Shown here in pieces: positions 44,401-55,900 of a DNA stretch of 64,000 bases. Origin of the DNA: Halicephalobus mephisto (lineage: Eukaryota; Nematoda; Chromadorea; Rhabditida; Panagrolaimidae). The translations under genes were made by a program, and so were the position numbers. Within the stretch, counting starts at the first letter, position 1; each line of letters starts with the position of its first letter. The notes below the pieces were generated by a model. It did not search any database. It was not told where the DNA came from and saw nothing but the letters and a program-made list of their open reading frames with translations. The DNA is taken from assembly GCA_009193035.1 (NCBI GenBank), contig SWDT01000007.1, positions 434,001 through 498,000 of the forward strand, written 5' to 3'.

Positions 44401-46280
44401 TGGTCTTGTAAAGTAGATTTGAAAAGGGGATTTTTAGAATGATCCTTGTAAGTAATATGAGGATTATGGGCTCGTTTTCTTGAATACTTCGCTTCTGAAT
44501 TCATTTTAGACGAAGTTGTTTCTATAATTTGAACTTCAGGATCATCAGTTTCTGTAATTTTCGTGCTCGATGTTTGTTGTGCATCTGAAGTGAGTCAGAT
44601 CCATGCATGAGTGAAGTTAGTAAAACTAAAAACAAACCTTCTAAAGACGGTGCTTTCGACGAGTAGGCTGATTCCAAAGACGCTGTTTCACTTTTACTAC
44701 AGGAATCTAATCGGTTAATTTTCGATCTTTTCTCAGCTAGAATTTTACAAACAGCTTTATGTCGTATTGCATCTGCTTCCTGAAAACAAAACTATCATTA
44801 AAACAAAAAAATTTTAAAAAAACAAAAAAATTTAAAAAACTTTAAAATTTAAAAAATCAATTTTTTCAAAACAACTTTTTTAAAATGATTTATATATCAA
44901 ATTTAACTATTTTCAACAGTATATTCAGAATCTGCAATCGAAAATTGCTAAACTATCTTCTAAAATAAAATATTTAAAAAATCCATATTTTTATTTTTCA
45001 ATTTCTCACATTTTTGATTATTTTTTTAAAAGCTAATTAGAGAGCAATAATTACTTTTAAAATACACCATATTACAGGAAAATTATTAAAATTAGTTAAA
45101 GTAAAACAGAAAACAAAAAATCCTAAAATAGTCCGTCAGACGTTCATTAACTTAACAAGCATTTTCATTTTTTTGATTAATTTCTAAAGAAATCGCTCAG
45201 ATTAATGTAATCATCAGGGAAAATATATTAAATTACAAAAAAAGATTAAAAATAATGAAATCTAGATTAAAAATCGAGAATCCTAAAATGGTCCACCTGA
45301 ACTTTACTAACTTAACAAAAAAATTATTTTTTATAATTTTTTAAAAATAAACTAATTAGATAGTAATAATCACCTTTAAAATACTCCTAAGTCACAAAAA
45401 AGGGTTAAAAATAATTAAATCTAGATTAAAAATCAAGGATTTTGAACTTTACGAACTTAACAAAAAAATTATTTTTTCATATTTTTTAAAAATAAACTAA
45501 TTAAATAATAATAATCACTTTTAAAATACTCCTAAATCACAAAAAAGGGTTAAAAATAATTAAATCTAGATTAAAAATCAAGGATCCTAAAATGGTCCAC
45601 CTGAACTTCGCCAACCTAATGAAAGAATTCGTGTCCGTTCTCTCAATACGTGATATATGAAATTTTATATTTTTATCATATTCTCTCGTTCTAAGTGAAT
45701 AAAAGTGCACTTAATATTTAAAAACTTAAAAATTAGTTAAATCTAAAAACATTTGCTTTCAAAATAACTAATCGGCAGTCCCTAAACCTAAAAATCGAAT
45801 TCACGTAAATTTTTCAAATTTCATATATGAAATTTCACATTTTTCAAAAGTTCTCAAATCTAAGAAGATATTTTAGAAGAAATTAAAGATGGACAAAATT
45901 AGGTAAAAAAAATAAAATAAAAAATTAGATTTTTAAGGGAATTTTGAAAGTTTTTTGATTTTTTTTATTTTTGGAAGTTTTTTGATTTTTTTGATTTTTT
46001 TAATTTTGGAGGTTTTTTGATTTTTTTTAATTTTGGAAGTTTTATAAAAACAAACCTGATGTTCGAAAGAGCAGTAGCCAGATACTTTGCAGTTTCCACA
46101 AAGCACTCTTTTGTCGATCGAAGCAAGTTTGGCTCCACAAAAGCAAATTTCTGACGTCATCTGATTTTGGACGATCATCGCTAGAGCTCCTTCCAGGGTC
46201 TTGGATCCATGTTTCGGAGTAGAATTTGTGGAGTTTTCTCCAGATGAAGTTTGTCTTCTATCTGATTCATAACTTGTCAT
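41443..46280 (-). CDS. egl-9: HIF prolyl hydroxylase EGL-9 (EGLN/PHD), 525 aa
   Basis: Seven exons: 46280-46056, 44779-44638, 44584-44334, 43866-43772, 43720-43624, 43581-43190, 41818-41443; all joins keep frame. An N-terminal MYND zinc finger spans about residues 46-86 (C46, C48, C61, C64, C70, H74, H82, C86). The C-terminal half is the 2-oxoglutarate/Fe(II) dioxygenase: Fe ligands H331, D333 ('YVKHVDNP') and H392, 2-oxoglutarate Arg R401 ('HEVLPVFRHR'), and Y321 of 'CYPGNGTRY'. It hydroxylates HIF-1 prolines in oxygen so that VHL can target HIF for degradation. After 'AITIWYFD' a low-complexity acidic tail follows. TTTTCAG lies 12 nt before the ATG, so trans-splicing is likely. Introns 1 and 6 are long and repeat-filled. 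ccz-1 is divergent. Confidence 0.95.
42240..43120. repeat. Dispersed intronic repeats in egl-9 intron 6
   Basis: Several degenerate copies of the 'AAGTTGCCAGATTT' family seen in the CCDC97 intron (for example near 42263, 42426, 42795, 42925 and 43066), each followed by a T-rich tract and 'CAAGAATTCAAAAATAAAAA'. Confidence 0.65.
45270..45640. repeat. Tandem repeats in egl-9 intron 1
   Basis: Units sharing 'TAATTAAATCTAGATTAAAA', 'AATCACTTTTAAAATACTCC' and 'ATCCTAAAATGGTCCACCTG' occur about three times between 45270 and 45640, with an older copy near 45050. Confidence 0.65.
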
Positions 46281-46289
46281 TTGAAATGT

Positions 46290-46830
46290 CCGCTGAAAAT
46301 TAATCAATAAAAATTACCTTTAAAATATTACGTAAATTTTAAAACAATAAAATTTCGAAAAAAACCAAATCTTCCATGACAACGAAAAACAACTTTAATA
46401 ACGTACTTTTAGCCAGATAAAACTGAAACGAAAAATATTATGCACGGCACGAGTAAAAGAGAGAGAGGAAACAGTGGAAAGTCGGACAAGACAGAAAACG
46501 TGATTTTCCCCAGTTTTTCCGTTTCTAAGCAAGCGAGTCGCAAAATGTTCGTCCGTTTTCGCACGTATACGCAATGGAAAATGGGGAAGAAAACTAGCCA
46601 TGTTCATCAAATTAATAAGGTATTTTGAACCTTTCTGGCTTGTTTTTTACTCGATATATTTTTATATTTTATAAACTTTAACTAAACCAGAAAATATGTC
46701 GTGACCAGTGCGAGTGAGCGCTACGTGCGGATTTTAAAGGAAAGAAGAACGTGCAAACGGGAAAAAGAAGGAAACCATCAACAAACACGGCAAAACAGAC
46801 AATGATTCAAAGTAGAGAAATTTTTTTTCA
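46290..46830. promoter_or_regulatory. Bidirectional spacer between egl-9 and ccz-1
   Basis: About 540 bp between divergent genes. It is less AT-rich than the introns and has purine-rich runs ('AAAGAGAGAGAGGAAACAG'), 'CAGTGCGAGTGAGCGC' and a TTTTTTTTCAG at 46822-46832 that probably serves as the ccz-1 leader acceptor. A shared promoter is likely but not proven; short open frames here look fortuitous. Confidence 0.4.
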
Positions 46831-46938
46831 GAAAAACAAATCAGGAAAATCGGTTATTTTTTGGCGTTGGGACAAACATTGCAAGTGGTCAAAACTGATG
46901 GTTGCGACTTGTCTGACAAAACGGGTAAACGTTGGAAA

Positions 46939-49052
46939 ATGAACCCGGATGTTAAATCCGAGTTTCTCAAGTTAATTGACTTGATGGCTTATTTCTTCGT
47001 ATCCAGACCAGCCTCGGGGAGGAGGGAGGGGTTTGAATACCAGCGAGTTATGTACTTTAATCCCGAAACGGAAGACTCATCGAAACAGGTGATTTTTCGA
47101 GTTTTTCATATATCAAATTTCACAAAATCCTGTTCAGACGGACATAACTGGAGTTGCTGAAGCATTCGTGAGCTTCACAGAGAACTTCAAAAGAAGAAGC
47201 GAAGCTGAGGTCCCGGAGTACGATCACAGGTTCGTCAAGTCGTCGAAGCTTCTGGAGGTCTTCGTTCAGGTTGAAAAAGGAGAATTCATCATCGGATTAG
47301 CTCTCAGCAGGTTCCTACTTTGTTCATTTGTCCATTAATAACGTTATTCATATATGGATTTTTCAGGGAAGCTTGCAACAAGTCGGATTACTTCGTCCAC
47401 ATGACCTCCATCAAGGCCCTCGTCGTCAGGACCTACGAAACTTTCAAGTTATTCTACGGATCCCTCCATGACTTATTTGCCGAAAGTAGAGGTCATCTGA
47501 TGCAGAGATTGGACCAGTTTTTCAGCCATTATTTGTCTTTATTAAGGGTCCATCAGGTAATTTTAAAAATTTAAAAAATCCAAATTTCCTATTTCAGATA
47601 CCTTTGATAGACCTTTTCTCCGGCGTCGGATTCATGAACATCTCAAGTACAGAGTATCTGGATGTGCAGTGCTTGATTTCGAGGACGTGCGAGCAATTTC
47701 CGATGATTAAAAAAACGATTTTCCTGTATCAGGACAAGATGGTTCAGTACTCGGTTGCGAAAGAGGACCTGATCGTTATTTATCGTTACTTAACTCAGCA
47801 TCTAGTGCAATCGGCAGTTTATAGTGAGTTGAAGCCGCGTGATGGACTCATGTAAGTTGTTATTCGAACGTAAAACAAATATTATGGTTAAAAATAGATA
47901 TAACTTCTGAGATTTTTGAATTGCTGTGTAGAAGTGAGTTGAATGAAAGTAAAAAGTAGTAGATTTGGTACTTTGAGGTCTGTTTTTTCGATGGAATTCT
48001 AGAAATTTATGTTTAAAGAAATTTTAAGTTATTTTGTGTTATTTTTGAATTGCCGCGGAAGGGCGAGTGAGAGTAGGAAACGGCATGTGTGGGAAATCAC
48101 AATCGACTCGCACTGTGGACGATTGCTTGGTGTTCTTGTTTTTAGGATAGTTTTGGATGTTACTAGGAGTTCGCGTCGAGAGATTTCTGTGATAATTTTT
48201 GTTGTAAATTTATAGTATTCTAATTGTTATGCAATTTTGAATCCTTAAACAGCATAAGTAACTTTTTTAAGACAAAAATATTAATTTTAGACCTAAATCA
48301 ACTTTTATTTATTTCATGTTTCGTCTGAATCCCAAAGTTTCTAAAGAGTATATCAAAACAATTTCATATATAATCTCGTTCCTAATTTTTAAAGTGATTG
48401 TTGGTTTTTCAGAAATGACGCCGAAAAGCAGTTTATTGGGAAATTCATCACTGGATCTGTGGATTTCGTTGGACAAGAAACATCAACAGAGAGCAAGTTT
48501 CCGACAGTCTTCTTGACGAATCCGGATTCTGGAATGGTTGAATGTTATTCTTTGGTAGTTTACCGATCTCTGAATGCGACATTGTGCTTCTTCGTCGAAG
48601 CGGAAAGCATGGCTGGTCTTGATCTCCTTGAGCTGCAGAAGTCCCTAGATGCAGAACTTGGAAGAATAGCTTCGAAAATCGGAGACAATGTTTCACCTTT
48701 GAGACTCATGACTTCGGATATCCCTTTTCACTATGTTTATTATAATCCAGATAGTTTGAGCTTGAAAACAAGTTTTTCCGAAGCCCCCAATCAATCCAAT
48801 ACCTCAATGCCTCCGGCGACAATCTACAAGCTCGTGTGTGAAACTTTCGATCACTTTATTGAAACAGAAATGGAGAATTTTTCCCAAGTGGAAGTCAAAG
48901 CCGATGATGACTGGTGGATAGTGGTCAAGAAGGTCAACGGGAGGGTTCTGACCCTCTTCGTGCCGAGTAGTGGATCGACCAATATCGTTGAAATCCATGA
49001 CATAGTCGAACAGATTATTAAAACCTACTTTTTAAATCTGTTTGTTATATGA
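46939..49052 (+). CDS. ccz-1: Vacuolar fusion protein CCZ1 homologue, 468 aa
   Basis: Five exons: 46939-47088, 47138-47310, 47367-47556, 47598-47851, 48413-49052; joins keep frame. CCZ1 pairs with MON1 as the guanine exchange factor that activates RAB-7 during endosome maturation. Family features seen in order: 'MAYFFVSRP' near the N-terminus, 'FNPETE' followed by 'TGVAEAFVSFTENF', 'YETFKLFYGS', 'LDQFFSHYLSLL', 'LIDLFSGVGF', 'KTIFLYQDKMVQYSV', 'RYLTQHLVQ', 'GKFITGSVDF', and a C-terminal 'DDDWWIVVKKVNGR' with 'NIVEIHD'. These fit the three longin-like domains of CCZ1; length compares with about 480 in human. I start at the first in-frame ATG (46939) after a probable leader acceptor at 46832. 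Intron 4 carries the left copy of a repeat shared with the USP8 homologue. Confidence 0.9.
47913..48310. repeat. Long dispersed repeat, copy 1 (ccz-1 intron 4)
   Basis: About 398 bp, near-identical to 55639-56033. It starts 'TTTTTGAATTGCTGTGTAGA', contains 'ATTGCCGCGGAAGGGCGAGT' and 'AATCGACTCGCACTGTGGAC', and ends 'CTAAATCAACTTTTATTT'. Only a handful of substitutions and a 4-bp indel separate the two copies by eye. Confidence 0.9.
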
Positions 49053-49089
49053 CGGCTATTACGGTATCTAAATCCAGATAAAGCATTGT

Positions 49090-49606
49090 AATTAAAAGGT
49101 GATATATGGGTTTTAAATTTTCAGATAAATGAGCGAGCTGAGTTGAAGTAGAAAAAACGATAAATCTGGCAATTCGTATTTGTTTTTTTATTCTAAAATT
49201 CTCTTCAAATATTTTCTTAGTTTTATTTATTTTTACAATAATGTACTTTGATTTTTTGAATTCCCGCTTGAAAAATAAATGAAAGTAAGAGAAGTGGAAA
49301 AAGTGGTAAATCTGGCGTTTCGAAATCGGCTCACACTCTCGCCGCTCTTTATTTTTTTCTAAAATCCTAAAATTCAAATATTTTTAAAATAATTTTTATT
49401 ACTTTTTTACGGAAATTTAATTTTTCTAAAATAATTTTAATAATGTTTATTATTACTTTTTTACAGAAATTTTATTTTTTCTAAAATTCTTCTAAAATAG
49501 TTTTAAAAATGTTTATTATTACTTTTTTACAGAAATTTTATTTTTTCTAAAATTCTTCTAAAATAGTTTTAAAAATGTTTATTATTACTTTTTTACAGAA
49601 ATTTAA
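49090..49606. repeat. Intergenic repeats downstream of ccz-1
   Basis: Between the convergent ccz-1 and secreted His-rich protein genes. 49110-49350 holds fragments of the dispersed 'CACTCGC/GAGCGAG' family (for example 'AATGAGCGAGCTGAGTTGAA'). 49380-49600 is a tandem array of about 66 bp with 'TTATTACTTTTTTACAGAAA'. No gene. Confidence 0.65.
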
Positions 49607-51071
49607 TTAATCTGATTTCTTTTTTCCAAATTCACAAATGACTTTTTTCATGCCGGCTTGGGTAAGGCAATTGCAGAGTTCTTGATGTTTTTCTTCTCTG
49701 TGGGATTTGCAGGATTCGTGATGGGCCTTGAAATCTGCTCTGGAGAGTTTCTTGACTCCACATCCGAGGTTCTTCATGCAGCCGTGTTTCTTGGATTTGA
49801 AGCAGGATCTCATGCATTTTCCGAATTTTTTTGCAGAATCTCCAAAATTTATCTTGATGAAATGGATAAAACCCCAATGATGATGATGATGTCTGTGATG
49901 ATGATGATGCCAACCTCCGACAAGTTTCTTAGAACCAGAATTTTCGTCCTCGATGGAATTATCGATGTTTTTTTTGTTTTTGTGACGTCCATGCCAAGTC
50001 TCGTTCAAGCTAAGGAATGTGCTCTCGTCAGCGGCGCACATTTTGGACCGGAGTTCCTCGTGGCAAGAATGCGATTTGTCGGGCTTGTGTTCGAAGCACT
50101 GTTTGGCTTTCTCCGGATCGAGTCCTGGAGCTGTCAATTTTTCCTAAAAATTAAAAAAAATTAAAAAAATCAATAAAATTAAAAAATTAAAAACATTTCT
50201 AAAAACTTGAAAATTTTTAATTTTAAATAATTTCGAAAATTATGAAATTTTAGAGAAACTCAAAAAGATTTCGAAGTTTTTAAAAGCTTTTAGAAGATTC
50301 TAGAAGATTCTAGAAGGAATCTGAAGGCTTCCAGAAGATTCTAGAAGACTTTAAAGAAGATTGAAAAATTTTCAGAAAATTCTAGAAGATTTAAAAATTT
50401 TCTAAGGAGATTTAGAAAATTTTAGAAGGCTTCCAGAAGGATCTAGAAACTGCTAAAAGATTCTAGAAACTTTTTGGGAGATTCAGAAAAATTTTAAGTA
50501 AATTTAGAAGATTCTAGAAACTTTTTCAGTCTTCTTAGAAAGATTCAGAAACTGCTAAAAGATTCTAGAAACTTTTTGGGAGATTCAGAAAAATTTTAAA
50601 TAAATTTCGAAGATTCTAGAAATTTTTTTAGTTTTTGTAGAGAGCTTCAGAAGATTCTAAAATATTACAGAAAACCTTTAAGAAGATTCAGAAAAATTTT
50701 AAGTGAATTTCGAAGATTCTAGAAACTTTTTTAGTCTTCTTAGAAAGTTTCAGAAATTTCTAAAAGGATTCTAGAAAACTTTTTGGGAGACTCAGAAAAA
50801 TTTAAAATGAATTTCGAAGATTCTAGAAACTTTTTTAGTTTTGTAGATTTCAGAAAATTCTAAAAATCTAAATTTTTACAGAAATTTTACGACGAAAAAT
50901 AATTAAATTCTTTTATCTCACCTTGCAGGCGTCGGTGCAGGGCTTGATCTGCTCGTGGATCTGCCTCCGGCACTGTTCCATCTCCTCACAAGTACATTGC
51001 CGGATTTTCGCCTCATCCCCAAGGGCCACAAGGACGAGAGTAGAAATAAAAACGAAAAAGAAAACTTTCAT
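49607..51071 (-). CDS. Secreted Cys-rich protein with a His-rich stretch, 228 aa
   Basis: Two exons, 51071-50922 and 50143-49607, joined in frame at codon 50. A signal peptide (MKVFFFVFISTLVLVALG) is followed by Cys-rich segments: 'CTCEEMEQC', 'CTDACK', 'CFEHKPDKSHSC', 'KMCAADES'. The middle has two runs of five His separated by Arg (GGWHHHHHRHHHHHW), suggesting Cu/Zn binding; the C-terminal third has 'CMRSCFKSKKHGCMKNLGC' and 'CKSHREEKHQELCNCL'. A possible N-glycosylation site (NETW) lies mid-protein. I do not recognise a characterised family; the Cys pairs suggest a disulfide-rich extracellular protein. A 778-bp intron is full of degenerate 'GATTCTAGAAACTTTTT' repeats. Confidence 0.8.
50200..50870. 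repeat. Degenerate TTCTAGAA-rich repeats in an intron
   Basis: Many imperfect units of 'AGATTCTAGAAACTTTTT' and 'GGGAGATTCAGAAAAATTTT' fill the intron of the secreted His-rich protein gene. The core TTCTAGAA resembles a heat-shock-element half-site pair (TTCnnGAA), but here it is part of a simple array. Confidence 0.65.
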
Positions 51072-51364
51072 TTTAAGATTTTTCTTATTTTTGTCAAATT
51101 TGGTCTTTTTATAATGAAATGGAAACTCCGACAATTCGTCAAATGATTTGATTTTTTCGTAACGTCAAAGATCGACCTTAAAAAATTTTGTAAACTTCAA
51201 TAGTGTGTCCGTTTTTTTGATCGACTTTTTGGACGTCATTGATCATGGGCAATGTCTTTCCTTAATTACAGCCCCCGAAACATGGTTATTTAACTGTTTT
51301 GAAGATGCTGTTCTTTGCTGCTTGAGATTTTAAAAACATTAACGTCAATGATTCATGCAATTAA

Positions 51365-51800
51365 CTTTTAAAAAATATATGAAAAACGATTTTTTATATA
51401 TGAAAGGAGATTTTTGATATATGAAAAACGATTTTTGATATATGAAAAACGATTTTTTATATATGAAAGGAGATTTTCGATATATGAAACTATATTTTTA
51501 TATATGAAAAACGATCTTTGATATATGAAACTATGTTTTTATATATAAAAAAAGATTTTTGATATATGAAACCATGTTTTTAATGTATGAAACTATATTT
51601 TTATATATGAAAAACGATTTTCGATATATGAAACTATGTTTTTATATATGAAAAAAATTTTTCGATATATGAAAAACAATTTTTGATATATGAAAGAACA
51701 GTTCTTATGTATGAAATTACATTTTGATATATGAAACTATGTTTTGATATATGGAAAAAGATTTTTATACATCAAATAATGTTTTTATATGAGATTGTGT
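51365..51800. repeat. Array of (AT)nGAAA short repeats
   Basis: More than 25 occurrences of ATATATGAAA with spacers such as AACGATTTTTG or CTATGTTTTT, between the secreted-protein gene and moc-2. It belongs with the CATATATG-rich arrays in neighbouring introns. Confidence 0.85.
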
Positions 51801-51861
51801 TTTGATATGAAACAGTATTTTTATGTGGAAAAATTCAAAAAGTAAACAAGACGAAAAGCAC

Positions 51862-52777
51862 TCAAGATTCTGAACGTTGGTTTCCTTCAAGTCCCTGGAT
51901 TTCGGCGTGGGTTTGATTGACGTCCTCGATTCTATGTCCTAGTAGATGAATGGCGTGGTTCAGAATCGGCTCCAGAACCTCGAAACATTCTCGACAAGCC
52001 TTGGGCGAACCTGGCAAGTTGATTATCAGCGTGTATCTGTAGATCCCCGCCGCGAGTCGCGTCAAAGCGGCCATCGGGGTCGCTTGGAGACTTCTGTTTA
52101 GCAACGCTTGGACGATTCCTGGGCATTCTTTCTGGATGAACTTCTTCGTGGCCTCAGGAGTGACGTCATCGAAAGACATACCCGTTCCTCCCGTAGTGAT
52201 AATCACGTCACACTGAAAAATACAAATTTCATATATCAAAAAGTAAAATTTCTTGCGTAAAAAGTAATTTTAATACATAAAGGACAAATTTAATATGGAA
52301 AAAAAGAAATTTTATATATAAAAAATAAAGTTTCATATATCGAAAATAAATTCCATATATAAAAAGTGAAATTTTGTTATTTAAAAAGTAATTTTAATAC
52401 ATAAAGAACAAATTTAATATGGAAAAAATAAAGTTTCATATATCGAAAATAAAATTTCATATATAAAAAGTGAAATTTTGTTATTTAAAAAGTAATTTTA
52501 ATATATGAAGAACAAATTTAATATGGAAAAAATAAAGTTTCATATATCAAAAATGAATTTCATACGTTAGCATCGATATTACACTTACGGATTTCGACCA
52601 GGATTCCAAATGCCCAGTAATCCGCCGGATGTCGTCAGGAACGATCCCGGTCCGGATAATTTCGACGTTTTCGAGGATTTTCGAATTTTTGAAGAGATCA
52701 ACCAGAGTAGGACCGCTTACATCGGCTTCGGAATTCGTAGACTTGCTAGTACTGACCGTCAGAATCCCCACACGCAT
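51862..52777 (-). CDS. moc-2: Molybdopterin adenylyltransferase (MogA / gephyrin G-domain type), 179 aa
   Basis: Two exons, 52777-52589 and 52212-51862, joined in frame. The protein follows the gephyrin N-terminal domain: 'MRVGILTVSTSKS', 'IVPDDIRRI', then 'DVIITTGGTGMSFDDVTPEA', 'PGIVQALLNRSL', 'ATPMAALTRLAAGI', 'LIINLPGSPKACRECFEVL'. The TTGGTG and DVTPEA motifs form the molybdopterin-binding site. The enzyme adenylylates molybdopterin before molybdenum insertion. As in C. elegans, it is a stand-alone MogA-type protein rather than a gephyrin fusion. The intron has many CATATATx units. It is divergent from the USP8 homologue, with about 210 bp between start codons. Confidence 0.93.
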
Positions 52778-52985
52778 TTCAGAAGTGAATATAAAAGAAA
52801 AAAATTAACGGAAAATTTTCATATAAAACCAGGTTTCGAAATATCCCAAAGCGAAGATTCGTCAGAGGTCTCTTGTGAAAAATTTCCTTTTTTCTTGCAG
52901 TTTTTTCATTTTCATTCAATTTCAGCTGATTCATCGAATTTTTTATCCATGATTATCCGGTGAAACCTATTTCGCAAAATTAACA
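52778..52985. promoter_or_regulatory. Short bidirectional spacer, moc-2 and USP8 homologue
   Basis: Only 208 bp separate the two divergent start codons, so core promoters for both genes must lie here or be shared. No specific site is claimed. Confidence 0.45.
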
Positions 52986-55900
52986 ATGGTTCAGGTTTGA
53001 TTTTTATAATTTTCCAATATTTAGTTAATTTTCAGTCTAAACCAACTCTCACGATAAACACCGCCACAACGATAGACGATTTAAATTCCCTCAGTGAAAT
53101 AGATGACCAAACGCTGAGAGACCTCAGAAATAAATCTTGTAATCAGTAAGTTCTTTTTAAAATCAAAATCCATATATCAATCTCGTTAAAATCCATATAT
53201 GATTCTTAACACCATCTATATATGAATATTAACAAAGTTTATATATGAAGTTTATAAAAATCGATATATTAATCTTAGTAAAATCGACATACAGATTGTA
53301 ATAAGATCCATATATGAATCTAGTTAATATTCATATATCAATCTAGTTAAAATCCATATATGAATCTTAACACCATCTATATATGAATATTAACAAAGTT
53401 TATATATGAAGTTTATAAAAATCGATATATAAGCTGCAATAAGATTCATATATGAATCTCGTTAAAATCCATATGTGAACATTAGTGAAATCCACATATG
53501 AATTTCAATCAAATCCATATATGGATGTTAATATAATCGATATATAAGTTTTAATAGGATTCGTATGTGAGATTTGTAAGAATCTAAAAAATCCTTTTTC
53601 AGAATTTTTGATAGCCTCCAACGTGTGTACGATAAAGCTCAGATTTATGCCAGAAGCGGCGATCAACTGAATGCTTATGTATTGTCCTTCAGAGCCGCGA
53701 CTTTGTGCCAGATAATTCAGAAATCTCCGGAAAAAAACAGTTTTGTTCACAGTCCAAATGGGAAGACTTTCATGAAGGTATTCGAACTGATCATAGACGA
53801 TATTAGGAAATTAAAAAAAGAAGTAGAAATGATTTTGACGGACCGTCAGATGGCGAACGAACTGTCCAACAGTATTGCCATAGAAGACAATGCTAAAATA
53901 CCAGATAAACCAATTCCGAACGAGGATCCGACGGTAGATGGACAGATTTCGCCGAGAAATATCGTGGCCTACGCGAAAAAAGGAAAACGTGTCCTTATTC
54001 TGGACTACAGAGCCCAATCGGACGTATTAATCGACTTCAAAGGAAATCCCGACGGTGAAAACATAGTTGTTGCTCAATGTCCACCGTCATTCATAGAAGA
54101 ATCGATCACAATTCATCAGTTATCCAAAATCCTCCCGATCAAGGAAAGACTGAAGGTGGATAAAATTGAACATTACGATCTGGTCGTGTTTATGGACGAT
54201 GAAGATCCTAAAAGAAATCCGTCAACTGGACAATTCCTTCCTCCAGCGAATTACTTGATGAAAGGGCTAACTGTGGTCAGTTTTTATTTTTATTTTTTAA
54301 TTTTAACAATAAGTTGTGAAAAATCCGAAAATCACGTAGGTAGGCTTAATTTCATATATGAAAATCTTTAACTATTAAGATTTTCGATCATAAGTTGTAA
54401 AAAATCCGAAAATCACATAGGTAGACTTAATTTCATATATGAAAACTATGTATATTTAAAAGGTTTCGATCATAAGTTGTAAAAAATCCGAAAATCACGT
54501 GGGTAGGATTAATTTCATATATGAAAATCTTTAATTATTAAGATTTTCGATCATAAGTTGTAAAAAATCCGAAAATCACCTAGGTAGGCTTAATTTCATA
54601 TATGAAAACTTTTAATTATTAAGATTTTCTACTATAAGTTGTGAAAAATCACAAATTTAATTTCATATATGAAACTTATCAAAAGGAGAAAAAATGATGT
54701 TGCAGAAAATACAAAAAATCACAAAACTTCAGTTCATATATGAAAATTAATCTTATTTTTTCTAATTTTGAATTTGGGTTTTAGAAAAATTAAAATTTGG
54801 ATTATTAGAGAAAATTCGGTTTTTGACAAAATTGTTTTTAAATAATTATAATTATTGAAAAAAGAATTCAGAAAATTTCAGAATTAAGAAATGACGAATT
54901 TTTGGAGTCCATTACAGTAATAATATTGATTTTTAATTTAGAAAAATAAGTTAAACTAGAATTTAAGAAGTTTTTAAAATTGTTTTTAGTAATTTTATAA
55001 CTTAAAATTATGTGTTATTTTTTAGTATGCTTATAATAGAAAACTGAAAAGAGATCCAGTCTTCATGAAAGGCGGATTTACGATGTGGAGACACACTTAT
55101 ACGATTTATACCAATCAGGATTTTCAACAATCTGCATTTAATGATGATGATGACTTTGGAAAATATTTAAATGAATACAGGAAGAATAATGATGTGAATG
55201 TGAATTATCCGGATCTTAGGGATGGTAGTCGTGATCCTCCTTGGCCAACTTCGACGGGTCAAGAATCCAAAAATGAACCTATAACGGGAATTAAATGGAG
55301 ACAAACACCAATACCTGATGCTCAACCATTGAATATTTCGAAATCAATATTGCAGATTCAGGATAATTCTCAAATATTGCCAGTTAAAAATTCTACGACT
55401 ACTACTTCATTTGGTGTTAATGCAGACACTCCTCCGATGACGAAATATATACCGATAGTTGATAGATCGAATAAACCTAATATGCAAAATCCGCCTAATT
55501 TACCACCTCCTAAATCTGATTTGAAATCTGTATCGCAAGTGGATGTTCGTGGAGGTAATCAGAACGTCAATGTTCCTGCTAGACCTCCACCACCTCAAAC
55601 GTGGGTTTTTTTGTTTTAAAAAATAAAAAAAAACTAAATTTTTGAATTGCTGTGTAGAAGTGAGTTGAATGAAAGTAAAAAGTAGTAGATTTGGTACTTT
55701 GAGGTCTGTTTTTTCGATGGAATTCTAAAAATTTATGTTTAGAGAAATTTTAAGTTATTTTGTGTTATTTTTGAATTGCCGCGGAAGGGCGAGTGAGAGT
55801 AGGAAACGGCATGTGTGGGAAATCACAATCGACTCGCACTGTGGACGGTTGCTTGGTGTTCTTGTTTTTAGGATAGTTTTGGATGTTATTAGGAGTTCGC

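Noticed and set aside
48009..48215. 68-residue plus-strand ORF that also occurs at 55735-55941
   Set aside because: Its conservation is explained by the duplicated 395-bp intronic repeat; there is no start context, signal peptide or family match.
49658..50164. 168-codon plus-strand ORF
   Set aside because: It is the antisense shadow of the secreted His/Cys-rich gene, whose signal peptide, splice sites and cysteines are convincing.
50280..50870. Heat-shock elements (many TTCTAGAA)
   Set aside because: The motif is part of a degenerate tandem repeat inside an intron, so its number reflects repeat expansion rather than regulatory design.
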